Both the position numbers and the translations under genes were made by a program. Positions 53,305-64,000 of a stretch of DNA of 64,000 nucleotides are shown here, in pieces. Below the pieces are notes generated by a model. That model had not been told where the DNA came from and searched no databases. It was given only the letters and a program-made list of their open reading frames with translations. Position 1 is the stretch's first letter, and every line of letters starts with the position of its first letter. Source of the DNA: Diphasiastrum complanatum (lineage: Eukaryota; Streptophyta; Lycopodiopsida; Lycopodiales; Lycopodiaceae); contig CM055097.1 in NCBI GenBank assembly GCA_029204225.1, positions 75,218,773 through 75,282,772 of the forward strand. Reading direction: 5' to 3'.

Positions 53305-54643
53305 CCTCCTCCCATTAGAAAAGATCTGGCTAGTACATCCGCAATTCCACTGGTTGAGAGTCCTCCCGTAACCCCTGATCTTCAAGTGCACGATTCTCCT
53401 TCTATACATGAGGATGACCTAAATACAGTGGTAGACATGATTGTTTCTGATTTTGATGCAACTGATAAAGAGTTGCACATCAGACTTCCAAATGAACCTA
53501 AAGACACATTTTTTGATTATGAGAGGTACATTGATTTTGACCTGTATATAGCCAAGAAAATAAATGATCTCGAAGCGGAGTTTATGTTTTGTATAGACGA
53601 TATTAATTTTGCAATGCATATCAAAGACCCACATTGTAGGGAGCTAAAAGAGAAGACCTCATATATCTCAGACACAGTAGTTGAATCTGCTTGTGCATAC
53701 TATGTACATAAATATACATATACAATCACGAAGGAGATTTTTGTTGTATCTCCATTTTTTGGGCATCTGTTGAATAAAGAGAGGAAAGCCAGAAGGCTCT
53801 TCAGGCACACCAACAAAGAGGCATCAATGTTCATCATTCCATATTGTTCAAAGTAAGATAGTTTCTTCTTGTAATATCTGTATTCTGTAAGATTTTTCTT
53901 TTGGAAACTCTTATAGATTCTAGTAATTCATTGCTTGTCTCTTTCTGACAGCAAACATTGGAGTGTGCACGCCATATTCATGAAAGTGGATTCAATTGGA
54001 AGCTGCACACTTGTGTGCATGACAATGAATTCTTTGCATGCCACCCATTCCATGATTAAATCCATGTACAAAAGGATGGTGGAGCTCTTCCCCAGGCCGT
54101 ATGGGTTGGTTGTAAATACTAACATAGAGGTTGTTGATGCAAAGGTAAAAGGAATCTTTTTACGTATTTTATTTGCATGATGGCATGTAGTTTAGAATTA
54201 TATTGAATTATAATCTAACAAATTTTCGCTGTGATTTCTCAGTCTTCGCAACAAGACGATGCTTTCAACTGCGGATGGTATTCAATCTGGAATGTTAAAT
54301 CGTTCTTGGATTTGTATATGGTGCAACCTCCAGATGCTAGTATCCGTGAGGTATTTTTTTCAATGTGGTAGTATCATGATGATATATTGTTAACTTTGTG
54401 AATTTATATATTTTAAAACATTGGCTAATACATACATACAGTCGATATTTTTTTTTGCAGTTCCAATGTCCTGAGGTATCAACAAATGCGATTCATCAGT
54501 ATCGGCATGAAATGTTGGAAATTTTACTATCATGTGCAAGGCCCTACAAGCATGAAGGTGCCTCGGATGAACCTGCCAGGAGATCTGTGGATGAGGTTAC
54601 AGTGCTCGAGGATATGCCTCAGGCACCTTTGATTGAAATGTAA
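53305..54643 (+). CDS. Ulp1/C48 SUMO-protease-like gene, spliced
   Basis: Exons 53305-53852, 53952-54144, 54243-54350 and 54461-54643 join in frame across GT-AG introns of 98-110 bp. C48 proteases cleave SUMO from target proteins or its precursor. Visible motifs: KHWSVHAIF with the catalytic His, MTMNSL where the usual Asp-Ser-Leu has Asn for Asp, and QQDDAFNCGWYSIW with Gln six residues before the catalytic Cys. Thus His, Gln and Cys are kept but the triad Asp appears replaced. The reading frame extends upstream to 53200 across one TGA at 53302, encoding a basic stretch (PPRKKRKQAQPKRSQPKPR) that looks like a nuclear signal and overlaps the histone-like ORF in another frame. Ulp1-like genes are often carried by plant Mutator and other DNA transposons. 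Confidence 0.75.
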
Positions 54644-54854
54644 ATATAGTTCCGACAGACACATAGAAATATATCATCACATGATGATCCATAGAACAAT
54701 AGATAGGCAAATAGAAAGTGGGCTATTACTGAATGCCACAAATATATTATATCGATTTCAAAAAGAATGTACATTTTTCAAAATACTAAATACAAATTGC
54801 TTGATGAAATCTTGAAGTCATTTGAGACTTCTTTGTATTCCTTTTTTTTTTTAG

Positions 54855-55228
54855 AAGTACATTGATGTTGCTCGTCTATCATCCCAATTTATAAGGATGA
54901 TGAGCGTGTATTTGGAGAGGTTTCTCAAGGAAAAGGAGCGATCATGAGAATGAGTGAGTCCTTCAAGGAGAAGGTGAATAATTTTTGCATTCTTAACAGC
55001 GAAGAAATGCAAAAGTGGATTTTGAGATACAAAGAGGCCAAGGCTCATAAACAAACCGCTCGAGCCACTTTCAAGAGAGGGCATAGAAGACACCGCCTGA
55101 CCTCGCCCTTCTACCCAAGGACATGACACTTCATTGGCTACGTGATGCCCTTAGAGAAGCCTCAACAAACAACGAGGAAGTAGTAGAGAGAGCGAGAATC
55201 TTGCAAGGCGGTACGATTTTCATGTAAG
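54855..55228 (+). pseudogene. Probable further exons of the Ulp1-like locus
   Basis: After a TTTTTTTTTTAG acceptor at 54854, coding-like frames follow: YKDDERVFGEVSQGKGAIMR, MSESFKEKVNNFCILNSEEM, KWILRYKEAKAHKQTAR, then after an apparent one-base frame change PPDLALLPKDMTLHWLRDAL, REASTNNEEVVERARILQGG and a stop at 55226-55228. Composition is helical and charged. How it joins the preceding exon is unclear, because that exon already ends in TAA at 54641. It may be an alternative terminal exon or a decayed separate gene. Confidence 0.4.
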
Positions 55229-55487
55229 ATATGTACATCATTCACATGTTAAGCTATTTGTACGTGTAATTTTCTACATGTTTGTTATATCCCTAACACA
55301 TTTTGTTCTTTTTAATCTTCATCCACTTTTTATCCAGTTCTGGAGTTTTATTTGTGTTTCTACAAAGTCTGCAAAAATACTCGAGAATCACTCAACAAGT
55401 GGCTTTGACATATCGGACATCATCCGACATATCGATGTCCCCGACAAAAGACTTCGGCCATATCGATGAAAGACACTTATTGTTCCA
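55229..55487. other. Short unassigned stretch
   Basis: Contains CATATCG three times within 55410-55465 as part of an imperfect palindrome (GACATATCGGACATCATCC, CGACATATCGATGTC). No gene is seen. Confidence 0.4.
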
Positions 55488-56168
55488 CTTGTTATGAAGC
55501 TAAAGACTTGCCCTAACTGTTTTGCAAGTAAATTTCTGGGAAGTCCTAACTGGATGGATGCCAACGCATATGGCCAATTGGCTATTGCGATCAGTGACCT
55601 AATAGTTGTCCTATTGGATACCGTTAATTGCTTAGTATAAATAGATGATCATCAAAGACTTCTATAACTCTCTTTCTCCTTAAAAAGTTTTTTTCAGAGT
55701 TCATTAGAGTACTGTTATTCATGCTTATTGCTTATCAGCGAGACTGAGTTTTTAGTTACATAGAGATAGCTTAGAGTACGTTGCTTCTATCCGTAATTGT
55801 TTTGTGCTCTCATCATCTGATTTGTACATGCTACTTACTGAATCATGCTCACAAGAATGATTGCTTCTTTGTTCAATATTGATAGGCGTAGTCAAGAATG
55901 TATGCTTCTCTGTGATAATTTGTAACTGATAAATCTCTTGTTGTCTTGTCTAGTATATTTAGTACTTCATTGTTTGGCTACAAAATCGGTTTAGTGCTAA
56001 CGATTTCAAAGTTGGTTACTAAAAGATTGAACGTGACTTGTCATTATGCTTTGTTCAATATTGATAGGCGTAGTCATGCATTAGGAAAGAAGGCTAAATT
56101 TCGCTGCGCTCAATAAGTCGCTCACACTCTTCGACTTGTTGAATCGACTCACTTCACCTCCCTCTTTC
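55488..56168 (+). repeat. Probable solo copia LTR
   Basis: Ends CTCCCTCTTTCCAACA like the LTR at 7957, has a TATA-like AGTATAAATAG at about 55635, and shares CTTCATTGTTTGGCTAC and GGCGTAGTCATGC-like phrases with the LTRs at 42216 and 46138. No PBS or gag follows. A perfect 28-bp direct repeat (55867-55894 and 56049-56076) lies within it. The 5' boundary is approximate. Confidence 0.55.
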
Positions 56169-56479
56169 CAACACATCATGTTGCTCAATGTTGATCCAAC
56201 CTCCAACCGTGTGCTCAACCATGTGCACTCCCTCGAGCTATATATGTGTATCATGTGTCAAAAATTCAAATTTTTGAACCTTGCAAAGATCTACCACGAC
56301 CTACATGCAGGTTGCACACTACCAAATTACTCTCAATCTACTCGGATTTGATGAGCTATGAAACACAATTTGGAAATAGGCAAGAGCTCTTGTACACAAA
56401 AAGTAATCTAAGGCATGAATTGGCTAATGCAAATAGGCCTGCTACTCACTCGTGGGAACATGCTCCACACATGTGTGCT
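56169..56479. other. Unassigned stretch after the solo LTR
   Basis: Frames at 56136-56503 have no recognisable motif. No PBS is present at the LTR edge. Confidence 0.35.
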
Positions 56480-57340
56480 TTACATATGTACATTAAAACG
56501 TAAAATGATCAAGCTGAATTTTGCATATTTTTCACACATATAGCTTGATAAGTGTGCTAGTTCTCTCCAAATGTTAAGTAGCCAAGAATAGCTTTTCAAG
56601 TGGATCCTTTGGCATGCATTTGTTGAGAAAACCAACCAATAAACTTGAGATTGCAACAAGATCACCGTAGCCATGACAAGACTTCCTTGACTGAGAACCA
56701 TTTCCAAGTACCAAGAAGAGCTTTCCACCATTTGAGCTCTTTTTCCATTGATTTCTTTTATCCTTGAAGAACATGATTGATCCCAAAGCTCCTCCTCCTT
56801 GAAAATAGCTACAACTCCATGAGAAAATCAAGAGTCCTTCTTGACTCATAAGGATCACAAAGATCCATCATCATGTTACCAAGATCTTGAGAATTAGACA
56901 TATCGAGATTGGCAAGACTATGTATGCTAAAATGGCAAAGAGTTTGCATAATATCTTTATGCTTGATTTTCATGCTAATCTCAAATCTAATGAGGCTAAA
57001 TACATCATTATGAATATGTGTGTCCTTAAAGGAAGATTCACTTATTCTCATAATGTGTTTACGAATTGCCTCACAACATGTAAAAACAACCATCATCCCA
57101 CAAAATTGACATACCTAAGGAGAGGAAAATTCAATGCTACTCGACTAAACAATGACACAACATCAAAAAATGTATTAATGAGTTGAGCATTTGCTAGTGA
57201 AAAAGATAAACAAATATCATGCATAGCTTGATGAGGTTTTATGAGGGATATCCTTTGAAAATGAGGAGTCGTTTGGATAATTAAAATTACATTTTTTTGT
57301 CTAAGTGCACCCATTCTTACCACCCAAGGCCAAGTCCACC
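56480..57340 (-). pseudogene. Fragment related to the 442-residue ORF family
   Basis: The frame 57096-56809 encodes KHIMRISESSFKDTHIHNDV, FSLIRFEISMKIKHKDIMQT, which aligns with LLMRISEASKVDTYIHKQVV, SLIEMEMPFDFNIRKIMPS of the ORF at 13750-15078. Lower frames (56858-56574) include NGSQSRKSCHGYGD, and 57323-57093 lies upstream; they are broken. This establishes a repeated gene family in the window. Confidence 0.6.
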
Positions 57341-59392
57341 ATTGTTTAAAAGTTGGGAATGTTTTAAGGGTGGGAATGCTACTTAGTGTCCTCGATTTAA
57401 GAGCTCAACGTCAAAGGAGAAACCACCGTTATTTAGTCATTCATTTTTTACTAGCTCCTAGAAGATGTACTTAAACACGACAATAGTATCAAACTTGCTT
57501 TTAATTTTTTGACATTATGTAAATTTTCATGGAAACAAATCTTTGATGGATTTGTGATGATGTACCTCTAATAGAATGCAAGCCAATGTCACAAAACCAA
57601 TGATAGCACACTTTCAAATGATTTATGAGCTATCAAAGTGACATTAAGTACATTCATCTACTTATTGCCAAACAAATGACAAGGAACATATTGTCATTCA
57701 TTTGATTCAAAAAGTGTACATGCAGAGAAGACCAAGACTATTATAAACAAAGAGGGATTGTTGATATTGGGTGATTGAGGAGTTGAACCTCAACTAAGAC
57801 AATAATCTTCTCTTCCAAGTCACCCATCGATTTCAAAGAGCTGACCTATTGACACTCTTTGTATCAGCAGACAAACATTACATAGAGAGGTAGCATAGCA
57901 GAAGCCATAACATTGTTTTTGTCTTTATTCAACAATGACCTTCTAAATAATGAAAGTTCACTAGACTCAATGTAAAGTGAAACCCAATACTATAGGGAAC
58001 TAGCATATGAAACGCCATAATATTGTTCTTATGTCTTAGTTCAGCAAAAAATTCCTCACAAATGAATTAGTTACGATTGAAATGAACTTGACATGATTTT
58101 AAGGTAAAAACATTATCGATCCCTTGCACACAATATATCTTATGAAAACCCTTGCATGGGTCCACTCCCAAATGTTTTCAGGAGTTTAGTTGCCTGTTTC
58201 AAAAGAAACTCAGCTTCTCATTGTTTTGCCATGAAAAACCAATTTTGATCATGTGAGCCATTTCACAACTATATGGACATTTCTCTCCAATATGTGCCCC
58301 CTGTTAAAGTAAGTAATTTCATTCCATTCAGACCCATCAAGGGATGCCCAGGAGAGAGAAAATTTACATGAAAACTTTAAAACCTACTAATAAATTGCCA
58401 GAGTTCATCCTTACATGTCCACAACAACAAATAGAAAAAGCCAGAATCACTTTGTTGACGATACACCACCACTCTATAAATAAAGGCATCGTCCTGCATT
58501 AAGTTTATAATTATGAACACTCAATAGGTCGGGCTTTTATAATTGTATTGAACTAGACAAAGTTTAGCCAACTATTCTGAAGAATGAACATCCAAAAAGT
58601 TAAAACGTGCAATTTCTCAACGTTCATTCCCTTTAAAGCGCACACAAACTCCGTACACCAGATTGTAAACTAGCCACACTTTTAAGTCACAATCTTAATA
58701 CCAATGATTTCCATAAAGTATCACTTGATGTTATCAGGAGCTACCTGAGAAAGAAAGTTTTGAGCGCTAAAAACACGTATATTTGACTAATACAAAGCAC
58801 CGACCAATGATGTAATATGTTCACAAGATTGTAATTACATTTGGGATAGAAAATAAAACTGATTTCAGTTCTCAAAAAAATAGGTAGAAACTAAATGAAG
58901 TCTACTTTATATTCTTCCTTGACTATGATCTATAACCTCACTAATGTCAATTCAAATAGAGGTCAATTTTCCAAAATTTAGGAAGTCCATGTTCTGGAAA
59001 ACAAAATGGGGACATGACTGAAATATAAATATAAATATAAACGGAAAGGGCTTGTGGGAAATTATAGATTAGCTTGGAGATGGCCTTGAGGCACATGAGG
59101 TACCACGCTGCCTGTGCCAAATAGGTGAACTAGCGCAGAATTTTTAAGCCTGGGAGAAGTGCCTGATATCAACTGGTCTACCTCCCTGGAAAGTGGCTCA
59201 TATGCGTCGTCTACACCAAGTCGCAGTTCCCACTAGCTCTGCCTCAGAGTTTTGATTAGGAAGTTATCAATACCAGTGGTAGCTGGGAGGCTAAATCAGG
59301 TGCGCAAACCAGACAGTGGATGAAGTGGGTTATTGCACGCATTTCATAAGCTGTACTTAATACTTCCTATCTTGCAGGTGAATGTGATCTGG
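57341..59392. other. Unassigned stretch, 2 kb
   Basis: Both strands are largely closed by stops. A short minus-strand frame near 59215-59090 (LGVDDAYEPLSREVDQLISG) is protein-like but isolated. An ATAAAT run occurs near 59025. No feature is supported. Confidence 0.35.
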
Positions 59393-59628
59393 GGGAGATA
59401 TCAGTAAGCTTCACACCTTCACGTCTGCTGGTGCAAACTTTTTAACTCCACCCTTTCTTCCATCAAAGTCTGTTCTTTGATATGTTCGTTTCATTTCTTC
59501 AGCTGAATAGGAGATATCGGGTAAGCTTTCACAACTTCACGTCTGCAGGGTGCAAGCTTCTTAACTCCACTTTTCTTCCATCAAAGTCTGTTCTTTGATA
59601 TGTTCGTTTCATTTATTCAGCTGAATAG
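59393..59628. repeat. Tandem duplication, period about 118 bp
   Basis: Two copies start GAGATATC(A/GG)GTAAGC and share TTCACGTCTGC, CTTCCATCAAAGTCTGTTC, TTTGATATGTTCGTTTCATT and TTCAGCTGAATAGG. The second half of each unit is nearly identical, suggesting a recent event. Confidence 0.85.
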
Positions 59629-60137
59629 GCGTCTCCGCTGTTCAGCAGCATCTCAATCCGCCACTTGAGTTTGTAATCTAGATCTTTGCCAAGGCACTTA
59701 AATATAGCAGTCAGTTACGACTAGGGAGCCACTTACTCGTACTGTGTTGAAAGCATTGTTCTGAGATTTTTTATTTTGATCGCTTTGAAGACACCCTCAA
59801 GGAGACGCAAGGAACTTATCGTCTTCTCCCTCAACACACATGTACCAAGTTTCAAAAATCACTTATTACTTTAGATACCCGCAAATATATGTGATAGACC
59901 TGCGGAAAGAATCACCTACGAGGTAGGCTAGCAAACGGACAGGCAGGCCAAAAAACATGTGCACTGGCCTTGGTTGGGATAAGTGCCTGGTAAGTGGTTG
60001 GTGCATTTAGAAAAAGATCCATTCTAACAAGCAGAAACTACAGATATGCGCGAAATAACAAGGGGGGGGTCGCTTCTGCTTAGGTAACAAAATTAAACGG
60101 AGGTAGTAGCACAAGAAGCGGATCCAGTTTCTTTATC
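59629..60137. other. Unassigned stretch
   Basis: No gene is supported. A run of eight G lies near 60062. Confidence 0.35.
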
Positions 60138-60410
60138 ATGCTCCTGCTGCTACTCCCAAATCGTAACCAAACCAGCTATCACCACATCATCAGAGAAAAC
60201 ACCCCAGATCCTTGTTGCCTCATCACCAACTTTGAATGGTGTGTGTGCTACAAGGGAGGGCGAGCGATCTGCTCCGCTATGCACAAGAAAACAAATTGCG
60301 AGAGAGTTTTAAGAACAGCTGAATGTGGAGCGCTCCGCTTTTTTTTGTGGTTAATTATTATGGAAGCATTTCATTTCGTAAAGGCAAAATGTTGATGTAA
60401 ATTTAGGGCG
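60138..60410 (+). repeat. Dispersed repeat shared with 28.2 kb
   Basis: The part 60315-60410 (GAATGTGGAGCGCTCCGC, ATTATGGAAGCATTTC, TGTTGATGTAAATTTAGGGC) matches 28228-28340 in the same orientation. An 85-residue frame at 60138-60395 starts with a hydrophobic Leu run but has no domain. Confidence 0.55.
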
Positions 60411-61425
60411 GTTCGAGAGTAGAGTGCTCTCACGCGTTAGCATGAACTTGTTTAATGTTCAAGGCCTTAAAGGGGCTTCCCCAACACGTAAAGCAAGTTA
60501 AAAAAGATTTCTCCTCCTCTAGATTTACCGCGCCCTTCGCCTCCTTCAAGATTTTTACTGCTGGCTTAGCTATGGCGCCGATCTGCTAGTTCTGAATTGC
60601 TTGTGCGCTTCATGCTGGGATGGGCGTGGCAATAGAACTACTTACTCTTGTCCTCCTTTATGTCTGCGTACTGTCTCTTTCTTTTGTTCTATTGCCAATT
60701 TCTGAGGTCTTGACCTCCTGGGCTAGCAAACATATACGAATCCATTCAATATGTTTGTCATGCTTTCCGAGAAGTGCATTTGGAGCTGATTGATCGTTAT
60801 ATCAGTTCAGGTTGTTGTGGCTCTAATAATTTTTGGGTCAACTACGGAGTTTAGATTTTCTGGGCTTCTAGGGTTTTTCAGCTCATCCATCAAGCATATG
60901 TTATGATGGACTTTGAGACCTACAAGTTTATCTCCATAGGTCTGTTGAGTTATAGATTCACTTTTGATAGACTTTTCCGTTTGGAACTTGCTGTGAAACT
61001 TAGGCCTTCTTTTCAAGATTCTACCTCTGTTGATAGAGACTAGAACAGGCTTACATATTTTGAACCAATTTCCAAGTCAAAAGCATAGCATCTCATCTAT
61101 TTTTTACTATGGGTAAAAGTTTGTTACATAAGGTAATAATTTTTTGGTTACCATAAGTGAAATTGTTTTACATCAGGTAATTATTTTTTCCTATTGGTAA
61201 AAAACATGTGTCATTTTTTACCTCTGATAAAAGAAATTTTCAAGAGGAACCTTAACCTTACAGAGTGTAAGGTTCCTCTGATGTGTAAGGTTCCTCTGAT
61301 GTGTGAAGTTGTTACAGCTGTCAAATTCTGCCAATTAAGGGTGCTTCTAAATACACAGCAAATTTTTTTAAAGTGCGTTATGAGAGTAGAGCGCTCTCAC
61401 GCTAACGTTATTATGAACTTGTGAA
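60411..61425. repeat. Segment bounded by direct repeats
   Basis: GAGAGTAGAGTGCTCTCACGC at about 60415 and GAGAGTAGAGCGCTCTCACGC at about 61382 are followed by similar TATGAACTTGT sequence. They bound about 970 bp and could be the ends of a small element. Sequence just after the second copy matches 29475-29530. Tandem AAGGTTCCTCTGATGTGT units lie at 61270-61310. Confidence 0.5.
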
Positions 61426-64000
61426 GTGTCCAATGATGGCTATAGTTCATATAGTTTAAAGTGGCTAGACCGGACCAGCCTCTTCTTTCTTGATTCGGTG
61501 AGACTAGCAATTTTGAGTTTCAAACACGCCCTTCGCACTGCTCGAGGTTTACTTCCACCGCTTGTACAACCTTTTGTGCCTCCCTTTGAATCTTTGGTGA
61601 CAAATCAACGAATGGTTTTTCAGAAGACAAGTTATGGAGCATCTTCACTCTATTCCTTCAGCCATCTCCTTTGGATGCAATTCGAGCTCGTCTTCTATCA
61701 TGTGTTGCTCCGATTTTTGAATTGAATTTCAGTAGTTTGAAGGGATGGCTAAGAATGTCACTCTTGTAATAAGAGACCTTTCTATTGCTAGCCCCCCGAC
61801 AGTGATACACTAATATTCACTCCGAAGACTCTAAAAAGGTTGATATCAGTGTGCATGCCCAGAAGGCAACTACAGTTTGTTTGTAGTGCCCAATATGGGG
61901 GGGGGCAAAGTTGCTGAACCTAAGTTCCAGGTTTTTCTCCACAGCACTCAGGTTTATTGTACTAGCATTGCACTTGGTGTCAGATCTTTGTTGTGGAATA
62001 TAAAAGAATGACTTGTGAATCTACATTTCCAACTCTTGTTATTGAGTTTTGTGATTGTACTTTATGGGTAGAGGCTTGTTTGCCTGTTGTTGTATGATTG
62101 TGTATTGTGAAATTTTAATCAGTTCAATCTAGAGCTATTTGCAGTGAATGCTCAAATATTGCTAGGGATGTCCTTCATGCATTCTTTGTGAAGGGCTTGC
62201 TAGGGATGTTCATCATGCGTTTTGATATGCAAGCAGGATAGACAAGTGAATTCTTTTTGAAATTAACGGCTGTAACATGACGGACCCTTATTAGTATTCA
62301 GGATAGAGTTAAAGACACGAATCAAACACCTTTGGGCAACATGGAGACTGCAACTATGCCAACTCCAATATGACAACGCCTGTGAAGAATCAAGTTCCAT
62401 AGAACTCTCAGAATCTTGGACAAGTATTTCAGAAAAGTGGAAGTTTGCATGTGCCTCCAAAGTTTCGGCACTACAGCTTGGTCAATTTTCGATACCCCTT
62501 TGTTTGTTTCTGTTTTATCTTTAATCTAATCTGATCTGAATTTGAGGATTTTGTCAAAAAAAATGCATTGCAGCTCAATGTCTCATTTAAGCCTGACCAG
62601 CCTATACTCAAAGAAAGTTAAGGGTTGTCCATAAGCTTCCCGTTCAGTCATATTGCTACAATAAGTAAAGTTGGGACCTTACTTCAATGTTCTTTTGACT
62701 GTTTGCAGTGATCTATTTATTCTCTGCAGAGAATTTAACCTCTTTTCGTCTTGCATTTTGGGGAAGTTTAAAGGTTCTGGTACAGAAGTTGATAATTCAG
62801 GTGGGAAGCTACAATGTGGCCGGGTAAAGCCTACCCCACGATAATTTGTTTGGAGTTTGGGGTAGTTATACCGTTTCCTGCAAGCCTTACGGATGAAATA
62901 ATGCTTCTTTGGTATTTCAACCAGTGGCATCCACAAAGAATCAAACCTTTTTTTTGTTTATAGACGTCGGTGTGAGGGACTCAAAGAGGCAGCTTAGTCG
63001 GAAGCAATCCCTCCACTATGCAGAAGTGCGAGATGATTGCAATGGGTGTGCCCACCTTACGTAGTCCCCTCTGCACCATTTGCACCATTGCCCAGAATGA
63101 GCGCAAATACGACAAAGTGACCAGGTTTGATTCCCGCTGTCCTGCCCTACTTGGATTTATTGCCCATAGAGACTTCTGTGCTGCCGTTAAATGTGGTCCA
63201 TGTAATATGAAGTCACGGTGCTTCATAAGGAATGACTTTGAAAGTCTTCTTCAGGTACCATTTTCTGAGTAGTTTGTGACAGTATTCACATATGTTTTGG
63301 CATGCACTTTTAGGATCTGCTATCTGATGATTTGCTACTTCTAATATGGTCAAACTTCAAAGCATCAGCTGCTTGAGAGCGGATGGTTCATGTAGATTTT
63401 TGGAAGATCTTTGTACTCTGTATGTATTTTCGGTCCATTCTCTGCAGATTTTTTTTATAGCTACGTTTGGAAGAAGTTGGTAAGCAGAACCACCAGCTTG
63501 TCTGTAGTAATATTTGATTACCTTTTTTAAGTTTATTTGCAATGTGTAATGCAATCTTCCTTCATATTACGTTCCACTGGTAGGTTTGCTGAAAGGTTGA
63601 AGATAGTGGGAGAAAGAAAAGCCATTGGAGTCTTATGGCCTTCTAAGTGGAAGGATGTGCTTCTAAGTCGTCCACTACTTTTGGTTGGTTTATTTCATAC
63701 TCGATATCATCTTAGCTCCTCAAATTGTTGCATGCAAAAAACAAAAAAAAAATGGGGCTTGATGATACGCCGAAGCATGTGCTTAGGGTTTCAATAAACT
63801 CACCAGTGTATATCTTAGCACGTATCAGTGTAAGTAGTTGAGATGGGTTATAAATTCAAGAGTAACTTGCAATTCTGTTGAAGAAGGTGATTAGTTCTGA
63901 AGTCTCTGGCATAATATTTTTTAAATGGGAAATTCTTGAAGTCCTGTTGAATTAAAAATGTCATGCTTTTACACTTTTATATGTAGAATTGCATGATCTT
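61426..64000. other. Unassigned stretch to the window end
   Basis: Several short frames (61426-61725, 62263-62460, 62679-62936, 63018-63272) have no recognisable domain. The frame at 63018-63272 is Cys-rich (CTICTI, CGPCNM) and ends near a CAG/GTACC donor-like site at about 63255, so it could be an exon, but nothing confirms this. Confidence 0.3.

Noticed and set aside
52785-53315. 176-residue minus-strand ORF opposite the histone-like gene
   Set aside because: The plus strand in this interval encodes a clear histone fold, so this frame is its antisense shadow.

Overview
This window looks like repeat-rich nuclear DNA of a land plant. The main signs are Ty1/copia and Ty3/gypsy LTR retrotransposons with plant-style primer-binding sites (initiator-Met tRNA type TGGTATCAGAGC, and one tRNA-Asp type), a TRIM-like miniature retroelement, a degenerate L1-type LINE, a decayed plant alkaline/neutral invertase, GT-AG introns of 85-100 bp, and long CT, CA and TG microsatellites. 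I cannot fix the lineage from sequence alone. No CRISPR array, bacterial operon or credible tRNA/rRNA gene was seen.

Layout. 0-7.4 kb: one arm of a 1.5-kb inverted repeat (its partner is at 26.3-27.8 kb), then a minus-strand gypsy element (LTR, PBS, gag, zinc knuckle, protease) lying in the RNase H domain of another gypsy copy. 7.4-13.8 kb: a nest of copia LTR pieces in both orientations, a TRIM-like element in two opposed truncated copies, and a plus-strand gypsy gag-protease region. 13.7-23 kb: minus-strand copia material, including an unusual 442-residue ORF that recurs as a fragment at 56.8 kb. 23-28 kb: mostly non-coding, with the second inverted-repeat arm and MITE-like foldbacks. 28-36 kb: an RT remnant, an invertase pseudogene, a LINE split by a foldback element, and a 1.6-kb hairpin element. 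37-42 kb: weak gene-like ORFs and a palindromic GATAC/GAGTTGG array. 42.2-46.8 kb: a copia element with recognisable LTRs and near-matching target-site duplications, but with the 3' half of pol and the start of its 3' LTR deleted.

The most interesting segment is 47.9-55.2 kb. It holds (i) a decayed spliced plus-strand gene whose motif order recalls RAG1/Transib-type transposases, (ii) a minus-strand three-exon gene of unknown function, (iii) a shared upstream region built from opposed about 75-bp repeats and a dense CACGTG (G-box) array, and (iv) a plus-strand intronless ORF that is a clear but highly divergent histone H3, with features recalling plant CENH3, running directly into a spliced Ulp1/C48 SUMO-protease-like gene. 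A histone H3 variant beside a Ulp1-type protease and a transposase-like gene is not an arrangement I recognise. It may be a large DNA transposon that captured a histone; that reading is inference.

From 55.5 kb to the end there is a probable solo copia LTR, a second fragment of the 442-residue ORF family, a tandem duplication at 59.4 kb, dispersed repeats shared with the 28-29 kb region, and otherwise unassigned sequence.
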